Assembly: GCA_017449525.1 (NCBI GenBank)
Contig: JAFTFL010000004.1
Location: 1 to 64,000, forward strand
Length of the DNA stretch: 64,000 bases
Direction: 5' to 3'
DNA from: Bacteroidales bacterium
GTDB lineage: Bacteria > Bacteroidota > Bacteroidia > Bacteroidales > P3
In this document: one piece after another, positions 9,275 through 18,233 of the stretch
How the letters are laid out: every line of letters starts with the position of its first letter
Numbering within the stretch: position 1 is the first letter of the stretch
Notes under the pieces: generated by a model
What the model was told of the DNA's origin: nothing
What the model saw: the letters and a program-made list of their open reading frames with translations, nothing else
Database searches by the model: none
Made by a program: the position numbers and the translations under genes

Positions 9275-10690
9275 ATGTCCCCAAAGCAAGTCCTTCGCTT
9301 TTTTGTCATCATCATCATCGCGTTGGCCGCATTGTGCCTACTCTATCCCTCGGAGGGCATCACGGTGGCTGGCCACACATTCCGCTTCTCCACCCTGCAC
9401 CACGCACTGGTCAAAGAGACAGGCCCTTCTGAAGAAGAGCTACTGCAGGAGGAACAAGCACGCGAACTCCAAGGGTTTCGCGACTCGGTGGAGTACTATC
9501 TCCACTCCATGGACAGCAGCAATACGCGCTTCTGGCTACCGCGTGGTGACTACCGATTCTTCGACGTACTGTTTGCCCGCCTTGATGCTGCGCAGGCCGA
9601 CAGCCAGATTGTGCGCATCCTTCACTACGGCGACTCGCAGATTGAAATGGACCGCATGACCGCGCAGCTTCGTGCAAAACTCATGGAAGTGTGGGGCGGC
9701 GGCGGACCAGGCCTGCTACCTATCCGTCAAACCATCCCGTCAACAACCGTCAACCAGTCGTCGACTGGCGACCTACGTATGCAGTCCTCCTACGGCAGCC
9801 CCGAGACCATGCCTCGCGCTGCTGGCAACTACGGCCCCATGACCCGTTGCCACCACCTCGTAGGTACCACGCAGGTCAGCATCCGTGCCTCCAAGCATGC
9901 CAAGACCGACGACCGAGCCAAGTCGTTCTCCACCATCACGCTACTCTATAACAACCGCCCCGGTCCCCTGTCTGCCACCCTGCAGACCACAGGCCAGAGC
10001 CACAACGAGTCTGCCTCTGGCGTGCACGCAATGCGGTGGCAAACCGACAGCGCAGTGCATGCCCTCAGCCTTACACTCAACGGCGATGCCGACATCTACG
10101 GCATCATGGTCGACGACGGACCTGGTGTGGCTGTGGACAACATCGCCATGCGTGGCTGCTCGGGGCAGCAATTCTGTATGATCAACGCCGACCAGCTCCA
10201 AGCTGCCTACTCCCATATGAACGTAGGCCTCATCATCATGCAGTTTGGTGGTAATTCAGTTCCCTACCTGCGCAGCAACAAGTCCATTGAGGTGTATGCT
10301 GCCAGCATGGGCAAGCAGATAGACCGTCTGCACCAGTGCTGCCCCGATGCCAAGATACTATTCGTAGGCCCGTCGGACATGAGCACCATGGTAGCAGGCG
10401 AGCTGCGCAGCTACCCCTACCTGAAGACCGTAGTCAGCGCCCTACGCGATACAGCACTATCACACGGTGCCGCCTTTTGGAGTATCTATGACGCCATGGG
10501 CGGCGATGGCACCATGGTGGCTTGGGCTCGCAACGGGCTGGCCGTGTCGGACTACATCCATTTCTCGCAGCGTGGGGTAGAAGTCATGGGCAACCGCTTT
10601 GCCGATGCCCTACTGCGCATGTACGAGTTCTACACCTTCCGCCGTCGCATTCCCCAACAGTATTTAGACTCAATCCAAACCACCCGATGA
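9275..10690 (+). CDS. Membrane-anchored SGNH/GDSL-type hydrolase
   Basis: The 471-residue protein has an N-terminal hydrophobic segment (FFVIIIIALAALCLLY) likely to anchor it in the inner membrane with a periplasmic domain. Block I of the SGNH fold is HYGDSQIE (near residue 117) with the nucleophile Ser. Block III is QFGGNS, and the C-terminal catalytic pair is DYIHFSQRG (D-x-x-H). It overlaps the next gene by 4 bp and lies two genes upstream of an MBOAT acyltransferase. Such SGNH/MBOAT pairs add or remove O-acetyl groups on polysaccharide or peptidoglycan (AlgI/AlgJ, PatA/PatB type). The substrate is unknown. Confidence 0.85.
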   Translation: MSPKQVLRFFVIIIIALAALCLLYPSEGITVAGHTFRFSTLHHALVKETGPSEEELLQEEQARELQGFRDSVEYYLHSMDSSNTRFWLPRGDYRFFDVLFARLDAAQADSQIVRILHYGDSQIEMDRMTAQLRAKLMEVWGGGGPGLLPIRQTIPSTTVNQSSTGDLRMQSSYGSPETMPRAAGNYGPMTRCHHLVGTTQVSIRASKHAKTDDRAKSFSTITLLYNNRPGPLSATLQTTGQSHNESASGVHAMRWQTDSAVHALSLTLNGDADIYGIMVDDGPGVAVDNIAMRGCSGQQFCMINADQLQAAYSHMNVGLIIMQFGGNSVPYLRSNKSIEVYAASMGKQIDRLHQCCPDAKILFVGPSDMSTMVAGELRSYPYLKTVVSALRDTALSHGAAFWSIYDAMGGDGTMVAWARNGLAVSDYIHFSQRGVEVMGNRFADALLRMYEFYTFRRRIPQQYLDSIQTTR

Positions 10691-12021
10691 AGCGCATCCT
10701 ACGAGGTATCGTATACCTATATATAATAATGTCGTGCGGTGTCGTGGGGGCACAGAAGCAGCCCCTGCTGTCCCCCGTAGCGATGGACTCCACTCACCCG
10801 TTTATCCGCTACAAGGCCAACACCCTGCATATTGCCTCGGACAGTACCCTGCTGTCCGAGTTCTTCTCCAAGTGGAACCAAGTCCTCACCACAGGGCAGG
10901 GAAACGTCCATATTGTCCACATCGGTGGGTCGCACGTGCAAGCTGGCACACTGCCCAACCGCATACGGCGCAACCTGCTGCTCTCCTCGCCCGAATATGT
11001 GGCCGACCGCGGTATGGTCTTTCCCTACTCGGCAGCAGCCAAGTGCAATAACCCACCCGACTACCGGGTGCACTGCCCCCAACGCATGGAGCTCACGCGC
11101 AACGTCTACAAAACGCTCGAGGCCGAACTGGGGCTGTGCGGCATCGCTGTAACGGCACGCGACACCTCCACCTTCATCGACATCGTAATGGCAGAGCAGG
11201 ACATTGACTACGCCAATAGTCGCATCGTTGTGCTGGGCTATAGCCCCGACCATGTCGTACCTTTCCTGCAGACCGAGAATGGCACCTATCGCCCGTCGCA
11301 CATCGAGGCTGGCACACGTCGTTTTCTCTTTAACCTGCCCACCACTACCGACTCCTTCCGTATTGTCCTGCCGTGCGAACAGGGACAGTCGTTTGTTCTC
11401 ACAGGAGTCTATCTTGGCAATCAGCGCGCCGGACTCAGTTACCACTCCATCGGGGTCAACGGTGCCGCCGTGCCAGACTATCTGAAATGCAACTACCTGA
11501 AAACAGACCTTCGCATGATGAAGCCCGACATGGTGGTCTTTGGCATAGGCATCAACGATGCCAGTGGCCCGAACTTCGACTCGGCAGCCTTCTTCCGCAA
11601 CTACATGCAACTGGTGGACTCCATCCGCGAGGTCAGTCCGCGGTGTGCATTCGTGTTCATCACCAACAATGACAGCTATCGGCGTGTCAAGCGCAACACC
11701 TACTCCGTCAACCGCAACGGACTGCAGGTGCAACAAGTGTGCTACAGGCTGGCCGAGGCCACGGGGGGCGCCGTGTGGGACCAATTTGAGGTGATGGGAG
11801 GATTGAAGTCTATGGACAAATGGCGTGTAGCCAAACTGGCACAGAACGACCGAGTGCACTTCACCCGCACTGGCTACCTGCTGGTTGGCGACCTATTCTA
11901 TAATGCACTGGCCTCGGCAGCCAACCACTTTGCCTCTTGCGGTGCACTCGAAAGCAAACCCACTCGTATCAACGGCAAGCGCAACGTCAACGATGAGCGA
12001 TCTGATTACCTTTCTTACTAA
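10687..12021 (+). CDS. Secreted SGNH-type hydrolase, second copy
   Basis: The 444-residue product from the ATG at 10687 (ATGA overlap with the upstream stop) has a signal peptide (MKRILRGIVYLYIIMSCGVV, cut near GAQ). SGNH blocks are IHIGGSHVQAG (block I, with Gly where Asp is usual before Ser), FGIGINDASG (GxxND-like block III) and DRVHFTRTGY (D-x-x-H). It is related to the preceding hydrolase and probably arose by duplication. A large periplasmic partner of the MBOAT enzyme encoded just downstream is the likeliest role. The frame is open far upstream, but those codons lie inside the preceding gene. Confidence 0.85.
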   Translation: MKRILRGIVYLYIIMSCGVVGAQKQPLLSPVAMDSTHPFIRYKANTLHIASDSTLLSEFFSKWNQVLTTGQGNVHIVHIGGSHVQAGTLPNRIRRNLLLSSPEYVADRGMVFPYSAAAKCNNPPDYRVHCPQRMELTRNVYKTLEAELGLCGIAVTARDTSTFIDIVMAEQDIDYANSRIVVLGYSPDHVVPFLQTENGTYRPSHIEAGTRRFLFNLPTTTDSFRIVLPCEQGQSFVLTGVYLGNQRAGLSYHSIGVNGAAVPDYLKCNYLKTDLRMMKPDMVVFGIGINDASGPNFDSAAFFRNYMQLVDSIREVSPRCAFVFITNNDSYRRVKRNTYSVNRNGLQVQQVCYRLAEATGGAVWDQFEVMGGLKSMDKWRVAKLAQNDRVHFTRTGYLLVGDLFYNALASAANHFASCGALESKPTRINGKRNVNDERSDYLSY

Positions 12022-13912
12022 CCTGTTCTCCTTTGACCAAGAGCACCCCCTCCTGTTCACCCAACTCAACTTTTGGGTATTCTTTCTGCTGGTATACGCA
12101 GGTTTCTGTGCCATCATGGTTTGGCGCGACCGCTCCAACCCCGCACCCGACGGCACATTGCCCCCTGCACGCCGCGTGGCACGCAACGGCTACCTCTTTG
12201 CCGTCAGCCTATTCTTCTACTACAAAACGTCTGGACTGTTCGTGCTGCTACTCATCTTCAGCACCTTCCTTGGCCATCTGCTGGGCATCCGCATGGACCA
12301 CTTGGCCGACCGCCAGCGGCCTGCGGCACACCTGCGGCGCAAGACGCTCATGATAGTCGGCGTCGTGCTGAACCTCTTTATGCTCTGCTACTTCAAGTAT
12401 GCCTACTTTTTCACGGACATCTACAACACCACCTTCTCCACCGACCTCCAAGTCGTGAACCACTTGGCTCAATGGGCCAATCATTTCACCGACACGCCTC
12501 GCTTCAATGCCGAACTCATCGTGCTGCCAGTGGGCATTTCCTTCTTCACCTTCCAGAACATCAGCTATATTGTAGACGTGTACAAGCAGAAGATTCGCCA
12601 CGTGGGCAACGTGTTCGACTTCGGTTTCTACACCACCTTCTTCCCCCAATTAGTGGCCGGCCCCATCATCCGTGCCGACCAGTTCGTCCCCCAACTGTAC
12701 CGCCCCCTCCACCTCAGCAAGCGTTATTTCGGGCTGGCGCTGTTCTGGATTATCAACGGTCTGGTCAAGAAGATAGTGCTTAGTGACTACTTGGCCGTGA
12801 ACTTCGTAGACCGTGTATTTGACAACCCAACCCTTTATACACCGTTCGAGAACCTGTCGGCTCTGCTGGTCTATTCACTACAGGTCTATGCCGACTTCTC
12901 GGGCTACACCGACATCGCTATCGGGGTGGCTCTGCTCATGGGCTTTAGGCTACCCACCAACTTTAACTCGCCCTACAAGGCCGCCAACCCAGCGGACTTC
13001 TGGCATCGCTGGCACATGTCGCTCAGCACCTGGTTGCGCGACTACCTTTATATCCCACTCGGTGGCAACCGCAACGCCACTCCGGCGTCGCGCATCATCC
13101 TCGGCAGCATCCTGCTCATCGTGGCACTGATGGCTCACAACGTGTGGGTGTGGCTGACCGTGGCCTTAGTGGCCGCCGCCTTAGTGGCCGTCTACGTCCT
13201 CTTCCCCTCCCATCGACGCGACTTCAACACCAACGTCAACAACATGGACACCATGCTGCTGGGCGGTCTATGGCATGGGGCAAGCTTCAACTTCATCACC
13301 TGGGGTGGGCTCAATGGCGTTGGCATTTTGGCCTATAAGTGGTGGCGCAAAGCCGAAACTTGGCCGAGACTGCTCATTGCGGGCTTCCTCTTCGTGGTGT
13401 GTGCCGTAGTGTCGCTGTGCAGCAACTCACCGCTGTTCAACCTGCTCTCCGTGCTCACCGGTGTATTCTTCGCAGGGGTAGTGGTGCGCAGTGCTATTAT
13501 AGTGGTGCGCCGCGGACAACCTGTGGCGTGGCTCGACCGAGGATGGAACGTGCTGCTGACGTTCGTTTTCATCTCGTTCACCCGTCTGTTTTTCCGCTCG
13601 GGCTCCAATCTGAACCCCGCCGAAGCCAACGAGGTGGCGTGGAACACAGCGCGCAGCATGGTGGGACAGATAGGCAGCCACTGGCATCTTGACCAGATAC
13701 CTGCCATCCTATCCAACTACGCCACCGTCTTCATCCTCTTTGCTATCGGCATGGTGGTGCACTGGCTTCCGGCACGCTGGAAACGGCGCTACCGCCTGCT
13801 CTTCGCCTCGCTGCCGCTGTGGATGCTGGCCGTGGCCGTGGTGGCCGCCGTATTCTTGGTCTACCAGTTCGTAACGGCCGACCTGCAACCCTTCATCTAC
13901 TTCCAGTTCTAA
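11993..13912 (+). CDS. MBOAT family O-acyltransferase (AlgI-like)
   Basis: The 639-residue polytopic membrane protein carries the MBOAT signatures HRWHMSLSTWLRDYLYIPLG and LLGGLWHGAS, the latter with the catalytic His near residue 427. Many hydrophobic helices span the length. AlgI/PatA/DltB-type members move acetyl or other acyl groups from the cytoplasm to an extracytoplasmic acceptor, here probably handed to the SGNH proteins encoded immediately upstream. The chosen ATG overlaps the upstream gene by 29 bp. Linkage to lpxD and lptC suggests an envelope glycan as target, but this is inference. Confidence 0.93.
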   Translation: MSDLITFLTNLFSFDQEHPLLFTQLNFWVFFLLVYAGFCAIMVWRDRSNPAPDGTLPPARRVARNGYLFAVSLFFYYKTSGLFVLLLIFSTFLGHLLGIRMDHLADRQRPAAHLRRKTLMIVGVVLNLFMLCYFKYAYFFTDIYNTTFSTDLQVVNHLAQWANHFTDTPRFNAELIVLPVGISFFTFQNISYIVDVYKQKIRHVGNVFDFGFYTTFFPQLVAGPIIRADQFVPQLYRPLHLSKRYFGLALFWIINGLVKKIVLSDYLAVNFVDRVFDNPTLYTPFENLSALLVYSLQVYADFSGYTDIAIGVALLMGFRLPTNFNSPYKAANPADFWHRWHMSLSTWLRDYLYIPLGGNRNATPASRIILGSILLIVALMAHNVWVWLTVALVAAALVAVYVLFPSHRRDFNTNVNNMDTMLLGGLWHGASFNFITWGGLNGVGILAYKWWRKAETWPRLLIAGFLFVVCAVVSLCSNSPLFNLLSVLTGVFFAGVVVRSAIIVVRRGQPVAWLDRGWNVLLTFVFISFTRLFFRSGSNLNPAEANEVAWNTARSMVGQIGSHWHLDQIPAILSNYATVFILFAIGMVVHWLPARWKRRYRLLFASLPLWMLAVAVVAAVFLVYQFVTADLQPFIYFQF

Positions 13913-13917
13913 GCCCT

Positions 13918-14436
13918 ATGACTGCTGCTGCGCACCGCCTGCTTCGTCGCTGTAGACTCACAGCGCGATGCTGCTGCGCACCGCTCGTCCATTACGCCAC
14001 AGCGCAACCCGTCCATTCGCTCCAGTCGCCGCTGCTCTACCAGCTCTACTGCAGTGCCATCGCGCCACGCCTGCCGCATCGGCTCCGCCGCCGCTTGCCC
14101 GCACCGCGCCGCTACTACGCCCTGCTGTTGAAGACAGCCGACTACCTGGGTGCACTGTCGCTCACCGTATGCGCCGATGCCGACGCGGCTGCAGCCATAG
14201 CCCGCTGCACAGGGCTACCCACCCACCACGTGGAAAGCAGCCAGCCCCTATGCATCATGCATCTGCCCGACAACCGACGCGCCGTCGTCATAGCGCATCC
14301 CGAGCGCAACGGGCGCAGCCTGCTGTGCTGGCAGTCGCTACAGCAGCACTATCCTGTCAGCCTCCTCTTAGGCTATGCCGCCCTACTTCTCTCGGGCTTT
14401 CCCACCGCACCGCAGCATCACCGACTGCGCGGATGA
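13918..14436 (+). CDS. Hypothetical protein after MBOAT gene
   Basis: A 172-codon frame starts 5 bp after the MBOAT stop. The N-terminal third is arginine, alanine and cysteine rich and low in complexity. The second half (LTVCADADAAAAIARCTG, CIMHLPDNRRAVVIAHPERN) reads more like a folded protein. No family is recognised. The tight spacing suggests co-transcription with the O-acylation genes. It may be real or a GC-rich chance frame; the competing frame 13968-14843 looks less protein-like. Confidence 0.45.
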   Translation: MTAAAHRLLRRCRLTARCCCAPLVHYATAQPVHSLQSPLLYQLYCSAIAPRLPHRLRRRLPAPRRYYALLLKTADYLGALSLTVCADADAAAAIARCTGLPTHHVESSQPLCIMHLPDNRRAVVIAHPERNGRSLLCWQSLQQHYPVSLLLGYAALLLSGFPTAPQHHRLRG

Positions 14437-14822
14437 GGGGGCGTATCGCTGTTGGCCGTTTTGCTCTCAAGCGTTCTGTTGCAAATCGAGGGGAGTTGGC
14501 GCATACGGCAAACTCTCAACCCGATAAGTGCCCCATGCGGTTCCCAATGTGGTTCCGTCGTCAACAGCGTCCAGACGATGCGCAGCACCACTACCCTCCC
14601 TTTGTAGACCATTTCGCCATAGTAGCGACAGCGGCCTTCCCTCCTCTCATCACTCAGCCCACGCACCACGACGCAGACAGAATCCATACGGTAATTAGAC
14701 ATATCAATGCGGCAGAGCCGAATAATATCCTTGTCAGCAGCCAAGCGATAGTTGGCCAGCACCACCTCGTCGGCCAACCGCGCCATGTTGGGGCTCTTCC
14801 CCTCGGTAGTGCTGAGGTACAC
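14418..14822 (-). CDS. Possible small hypothetical protein
   Basis: A 134-codon minus-strand frame with a GTG start. The first 85 residues have coding-like codon choice and a plausible amphipathic pattern (LADEVVLANYRLAADKDII, then SNYRMDSVCVVVRGL), but the C-terminal third is arginine-rich and doubtful. It is convergent with the previous frame and overlaps it by 19 bp. No promoter points at it and no family is recognised. It may be the remnant of a decayed gene. Confidence 0.3.
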   Translation of the reverse strand: MYLSTTEGKSPNMARLADEVVLANYRLAADKDIIRLCRIDMSNYRMDSVCVVVRGLSDERREGRCRYYGEMVYKGRVVVLRIVWTLLTTEPHWEPHGALIGLRVCRMRQLPSICNRTLESKTANSDTPPHPRSR

Positions 14823-14855
14823 CTATTTTCCATAACAAAATGAGGCAAAAAATCG

Positions 14856-14865
14856 TACCTTTGCA
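14856..14865 (+). promoter_or_regulatory. Orphan promoter-like box
   Basis: TACCTTTGCA preceded by AAAAAATCG, identical in form to the promoter at 2491. No plausible gene follows on the plus strand for over 800 bp; the first GTAC repeat site lies about 170 bp downstream. It may drive a non-coding RNA or mark a lost gene. Confidence 0.5.
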
Positions 14866-15030
14866 TCCTGTTTGGACGCAGCGCACTGCGAGTAACACCG
14901 ACACAACGAGGCGAGTGCACATGCAGGAGTCAATGCTCTTGGCCACAAACGCGCTCGACCACAAATTCCAACACAAATAGCCAAATTTCCCTCCACCTTT
15001 TCACTGCAACTTGAAGGTCGTAAGACTGTT

Positions 15031-15184
15031 CTCCGTACGGCATAGCGCATTCAGCCCAACGACTGCGAACGATGCACGCACGCATTGCAGTGGCACACAC
15101 CTTATTGTTTCTTCATGATGCCGTACGGCAGCAGCATCTATTCAGAACGACATCCTCCCCCTTGCCGTACAGCAGCGACCCCAT
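15031..15184. repeat. GTAC-centred repeat sites, locus A
   Basis: Three copies of a near-palindrome close to TGCCGTACGGCA have GTAC at 15035, 15123 and 15177. The first two are 88 bp apart (4 x 22); the third is 54 bp further, off the grid. This is the most degenerate of the four loci. Confidence 0.5.
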
Positions 15185-15638
15185 GTCCCCTACGGATCAT
15201 AGGCATGGCAGCGAAGATGACGTGCAGGGTCGGCGCAGGAGGGCATGGGCAGCCACGAAGGATGCTGGGAGCAAAGCACCATGGAATTAGAATGCACCCC
15301 CTCTGCACCGCCGTAAACTTAACGAAGACCTTGCAGACCACAGGCCGTTCTACAATTCATGATGCGCGCCGCAACATGGCCACCTGCGATGCCGCACAAG
15401 AGGTGCGCAACCAATGCGGTTCTCCAACCTCAAGATGAAGCTCATGCCTGCCGCTGCCTGTCTGCCCAAAGGGGCGGATAGCAGGCCGCAACGGTTTCAC
15501 TACAAGAGGCTCTTTCCAGGTGTCGGCGGGCTCCGCCCAGCCCTGCCTCGCAAGCAGTTGCGCGCGCTGCGCAAGGGTGCCCTTATAAGCGGTAGTAAAT
15601 AGTGCCACACCGAGGACGGTGGGTTGGATTATTTTTCG

Positions 15639-15646
15639 TAACTTTG
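15639..15646 (+). promoter_or_regulatory. Promoter -7 box for ackA
   Basis: TAACTTTG fits TAnnTTTG and lies 66 bp before the ackA ATG. A TTG at 15624 is too close to be an ideal -33 element. Confidence 0.6.
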
Positions 15647-15711
15647 AAGCGCAAAGCGTACGCTTTGACACCTAAGCAAGAGAATATAAACCAAACATAT
15701 ATTAGTAACCT

Positions 15712-16914
15712 ATGAAGATATTAGTTCTGAATTGTGGCAGCTCCTCCATCAAATATCAGTTGGTGGACATGGACAACAACGCTGCCGTCATGGCGAAGGG
15801 ACTGCTGGAGCGCATTGGACTGGAGATGGGCGAGTTCACCCACAAGTACAAAGGCGAAAAGCACTACGAACAACGCCCTATACCCAACCACACGGAGGGC
15901 ATCAAGATTGTGCTGGCCGCACTGACGGATGCCACCATAGGCGTCATCAGCTCGATGCAGGAAGTCGGTGCCGTTGGCAACCGCATCGCCCATGGAGGAG
16001 AGCTCTTCAAGGACAGTTGCCTCATCGACGACCATGTGATTGAACAGATAAAGAGTTTGGAGCCCCTCGCTCCGCTCCACACCCCAGGCAACTTGGCTGG
16101 CATCTATGCTATGCGCGAGGTGTTGCCCGGCGTGCCCCAGGTGGCAGTGTTCGACACCGCATTCCACACCACACTTCCCCCCAAGTCGTTCCTCTACGGC
16201 CTGCCTTACGAGATGTATGAGAAGCACGGCATAAGACGCTACGGCTTCCACGGCACCAGCCACAAGTACGTCGCCGAGAAGGCTGCACGCATGCTCGGTA
16301 GGGATTGGACCACCCAGAAGATAATCAGTTGCCACCTCGGCAGTGGAGCCAGCATCTGCGCTATCGACCACGGCAAGAGTGTCGACACCACGATGGGTAT
16401 GACTGCCCTCGAGGGACTCATCATGGGCTCGCGTTGCGGCGACGTCGACCCAGGCGTCATCCTCTACCTGCAAGAACAATGCGGCATGAGCCTTAAGGAC
16501 ATCAACACGATGCTCTATAAGCAAAGCGGCCTGACCGGCATCAGCGGTGGCAAGCAAGACATGCGCGACATTCGCGCCGGCCGCGACGCAGGCGATGTGC
16601 GCGCCACCTATGCATTCGACATGTTCGCTCAGCGCGTGAAACGCTACATAGGCGGTTACATGGCCGAGCTCGGAGGCTGCGACATCCTGCTCTTCACCGG
16701 CGGTATAGGCGAGAACGCGTGGTTCATGCGCCGCCCCATTCTCGAGAACATGGAGTGCCTCGGCATCAAGATAGACTTCTCGAAAAACGACAACGTAATG
16801 GGCGAAGACATAGTGCTCAGCACGCCCGACTCACCGGTAGCCACCGTGGTGGTGACCACCGACGAGGAATATGTCATAGCAAGCGATACCAACCGGCTGG
16901 TGCAGGGTCGATAG
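15712..16914 (+). CDS. ackA: Acetate kinase
   Basis: Interconverts acetyl phosphate and acetate with ATP formation, the last step of fermentative acetate production. The 400-residue length is standard. Family motifs are MKILVLNCGSSSIKYQ at the start, RYGFHGTSHKYV (with catalytic residues), HLGSGASICAI, and FTGGIGENAW near the C-terminus. It is monocistronic with its own promoter and a strong terminator. The usual partner pta (phosphotransacetylase) is not adjacent, unlike in many Bacteroidales. Confidence 0.97.
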   Translation: MKILVLNCGSSSIKYQLVDMDNNAAVMAKGLLERIGLEMGEFTHKYKGEKHYEQRPIPNHTEGIKIVLAALTDATIGVISSMQEVGAVGNRIAHGGELFKDSCLIDDHVIEQIKSLEPLAPLHTPGNLAGIYAMREVLPGVPQVAVFDTAFHTTLPPKSFLYGLPYEMYEKHGIRRYGFHGTSHKYVAEKAARMLGRDWTTQKIISCHLGSGASICAIDHGKSVDTTMGMTALEGLIMGSRCGDVDPGVILYLQEQCGMSLKDINTMLYKQSGLTGISGGKQDMRDIRAGRDAGDVRATYAFDMFAQRVKRYIGGYMAELGGCDILLFTGGIGENAWFMRRPILENMECLGIKIDFSKNDNVMGEDIVLSTPDSPVATVVVTTDEEYVIASDTNRLVQGR

Positions 16915-16935
16915 CCCCACACTGCTACATCCAAC

Positions 16936-16978
16936 AGAGGGGTCGAAGTGCCACAGCGCACGTCGACCCCTCTACTTT
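16936..16978 (+). terminator. Terminator of ackA
   Basis: A perfect 11-bp stem, AGAGGGGTCGA (16936-16946) with TCGACCCCTCT (16963-16973), has a 16-nt loop and is followed by ACTTTAT. It lies 22 bp after the ackA stop. Confidence 0.75.
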
Positions 16979-17060
16979 ATGGGTACGCACAGCGGGTTTT
17001 CTGCCACCAGCTGTTGATATCGCAGTGTCGACCACCGCCGCCGCAAGGCGGCTTTCTTCG

Positions 17061-17070
17061 TACCTTTGCA
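17061..17070 (+). promoter_or_regulatory. Promoter -7 box for thiL
   Basis: TACCTTTGCA preceded by TTCG, 54 bp before the thiL ATG. Confidence 0.7.
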
Positions 17071-17123
17071 CACGCGCTGGTGGCCACACGGCTGCCTGCA
17101 CCCACGCCAAAAGCATCTGCACA

Positions 17124-18197
17124 ATGGAAGAACAAGAACAATTGCAATACGCCAACCCCTCGCGAACCGAGATAGGGACGATGGGAAAGTTCCCCTTGAT
17201 AGAGCGGCTGACCGCCGACTTCGCCCCCCACTGCGCCACAACCACACGGGCGGTGGGCGACGACTGCGCCGTGATAGGCACAGGCGACGAACTGCAACTC
17301 GTCAGCACTGGCATGATGGTGGAAGGAGTGGATTTCGACATGACCTATACGCCCCTGAAGCACTTGGGCTACAAGGCAGTGAGCCGCGTCCTAAGCAACA
17401 TAGCCGCCATGAACGGCACCCCCGAGCAGGTGCTGTTCTCGATAGCCGTGTCCAACCGTTTCTCGGTGGAGGCACTGGACGAACTGTATGCCGGCATAGC
17501 ACACTGCTGCGAACGCTACGATGTGGACCTGGTGGGCGGCGACACCACCAGTAGCCGCATAGGACTGGTGCTCTCGGCCACTGCTGTGGGACGGGTGGAG
17601 CGGAGCCGCATCACCTACCGCAGCGGAGCTCGGCCGAACGACCTCATAGTGGTGAGCGGCGACCTCGGCAGCGCCTACAGCGGGCTGCTGGTGCTGGAAC
17701 GTGAGAAGGTTACCTTTCAAGCCGACCCGAATTTCCAGCCCGACCTTGCATCGTACGACTATGTGCTCGACCGTTTCCTCAAGCCCGAACCACGCATGGA
17801 CATTGTGCGGATGCTGCGCGAACTGGACGTGGTGCCAACGGCCATGATTGATGTGGCCGACGGCCTCGCCTCTGAGCTGCTGCACCTCTGCAAGCAGGGA
17901 AACTGCGGCTGCCAGGTGTACGAAGAGCGGCTACCCATTGACTACCAAACGACACGTGTGTGCAGCGAGATGAGCCAGAACATGTTGCCCATAAGTTGTG
18001 CCCTCAACGGTGGCGAAGACTATGAGCTGCTGTTCACCATTCGACAAGACGACTATGCCAAGCTGAAAGACCGCGACGGCCTGCACGTCATAGGATACAT
18101 GACCGAGGCTGGAGCCCCCGCCGTCATGGTAACACCACAGAACACAGCCATCGGCCTGCGCGCCCAAGGCTGGCAGGGCAACCAGGCCGACGCTTGA
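17124..18197 (+). CDS. thiL: Thiamine-monophosphate kinase
   Basis: Phosphorylates thiamine monophosphate to thiamine diphosphate with ATP. The 357-residue product has the PurM/AIR-synthase-type fold: TEIGTMGKFPLIERL at the start, AVGDDCAVI (metal and nucleotide binding), SRVLSNIAAMNGTPEQ, VGGDTTSS, then MIDVADGLASELLHL and CALNGGEDYELLFT. The start at 17124 is the first ATG after the promoter; a much longer open frame upstream runs into ackA and is not used. No thiamine riboswitch is visible upstream. The next gene, pcm, follows after 36 bp. Confidence 0.95.
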   Translation: MEEQEQLQYANPSRTEIGTMGKFPLIERLTADFAPHCATTTRAVGDDCAVIGTGDELQLVSTGMMVEGVDFDMTYTPLKHLGYKAVSRVLSNIAAMNGTPEQVLFSIAVSNRFSVEALDELYAGIAHCCERYDVDLVGGDTTSSRIGLVLSATAVGRVERSRITYRSGARPNDLIVVSGDLGSAYSGLLVLEREKVTFQADPNFQPDLASYDYVLDRFLKPEPRMDIVRMLRELDVVPTAMIDVADGLASELLHLCKQGNCGCQVYEERLPIDYQTTRVCSEMSQNMLPISCALNGGEDYELLFTIRQDDYAKLKDRDGLHVIGYMTEAGAPAVMVTPQNTAIGLRAQGWQGNQADA

Positions 18198-18233
18198 GCA
18201 ACCATTTCCATCTCCTACACTACGCAACGCACT

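Larger units (their letters stand above)
14437..15711. other. Gene-poor zone before ackA
   Basis: About 1.3 kb holds no convincing gene apart from the doubtful minus frame ending at 14418. It contains a strong plus-strand promoter-like box (14856-14865), a tiny frame of 19 codons at 14921-14980 that I do not call, three GTAC-centred repeat sites (15031-15184) and the ackA promoter. Short frames on either strand between 15200 and 15680 are poor in protein-like composition. Confidence 0.6.

Noticed and set aside
10717-11859. 380-codon minus-strand frame
   Set aside because: Antisense to the second SGNH hydrolase, with no family motif.
15357-15671. 104-codon minus-strand frame upstream of ackA
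   Set aside because: It overlaps the ackA promoter, is rich in Arg, Ala and Pro, and has no recognisable motif. Left as non-coding.
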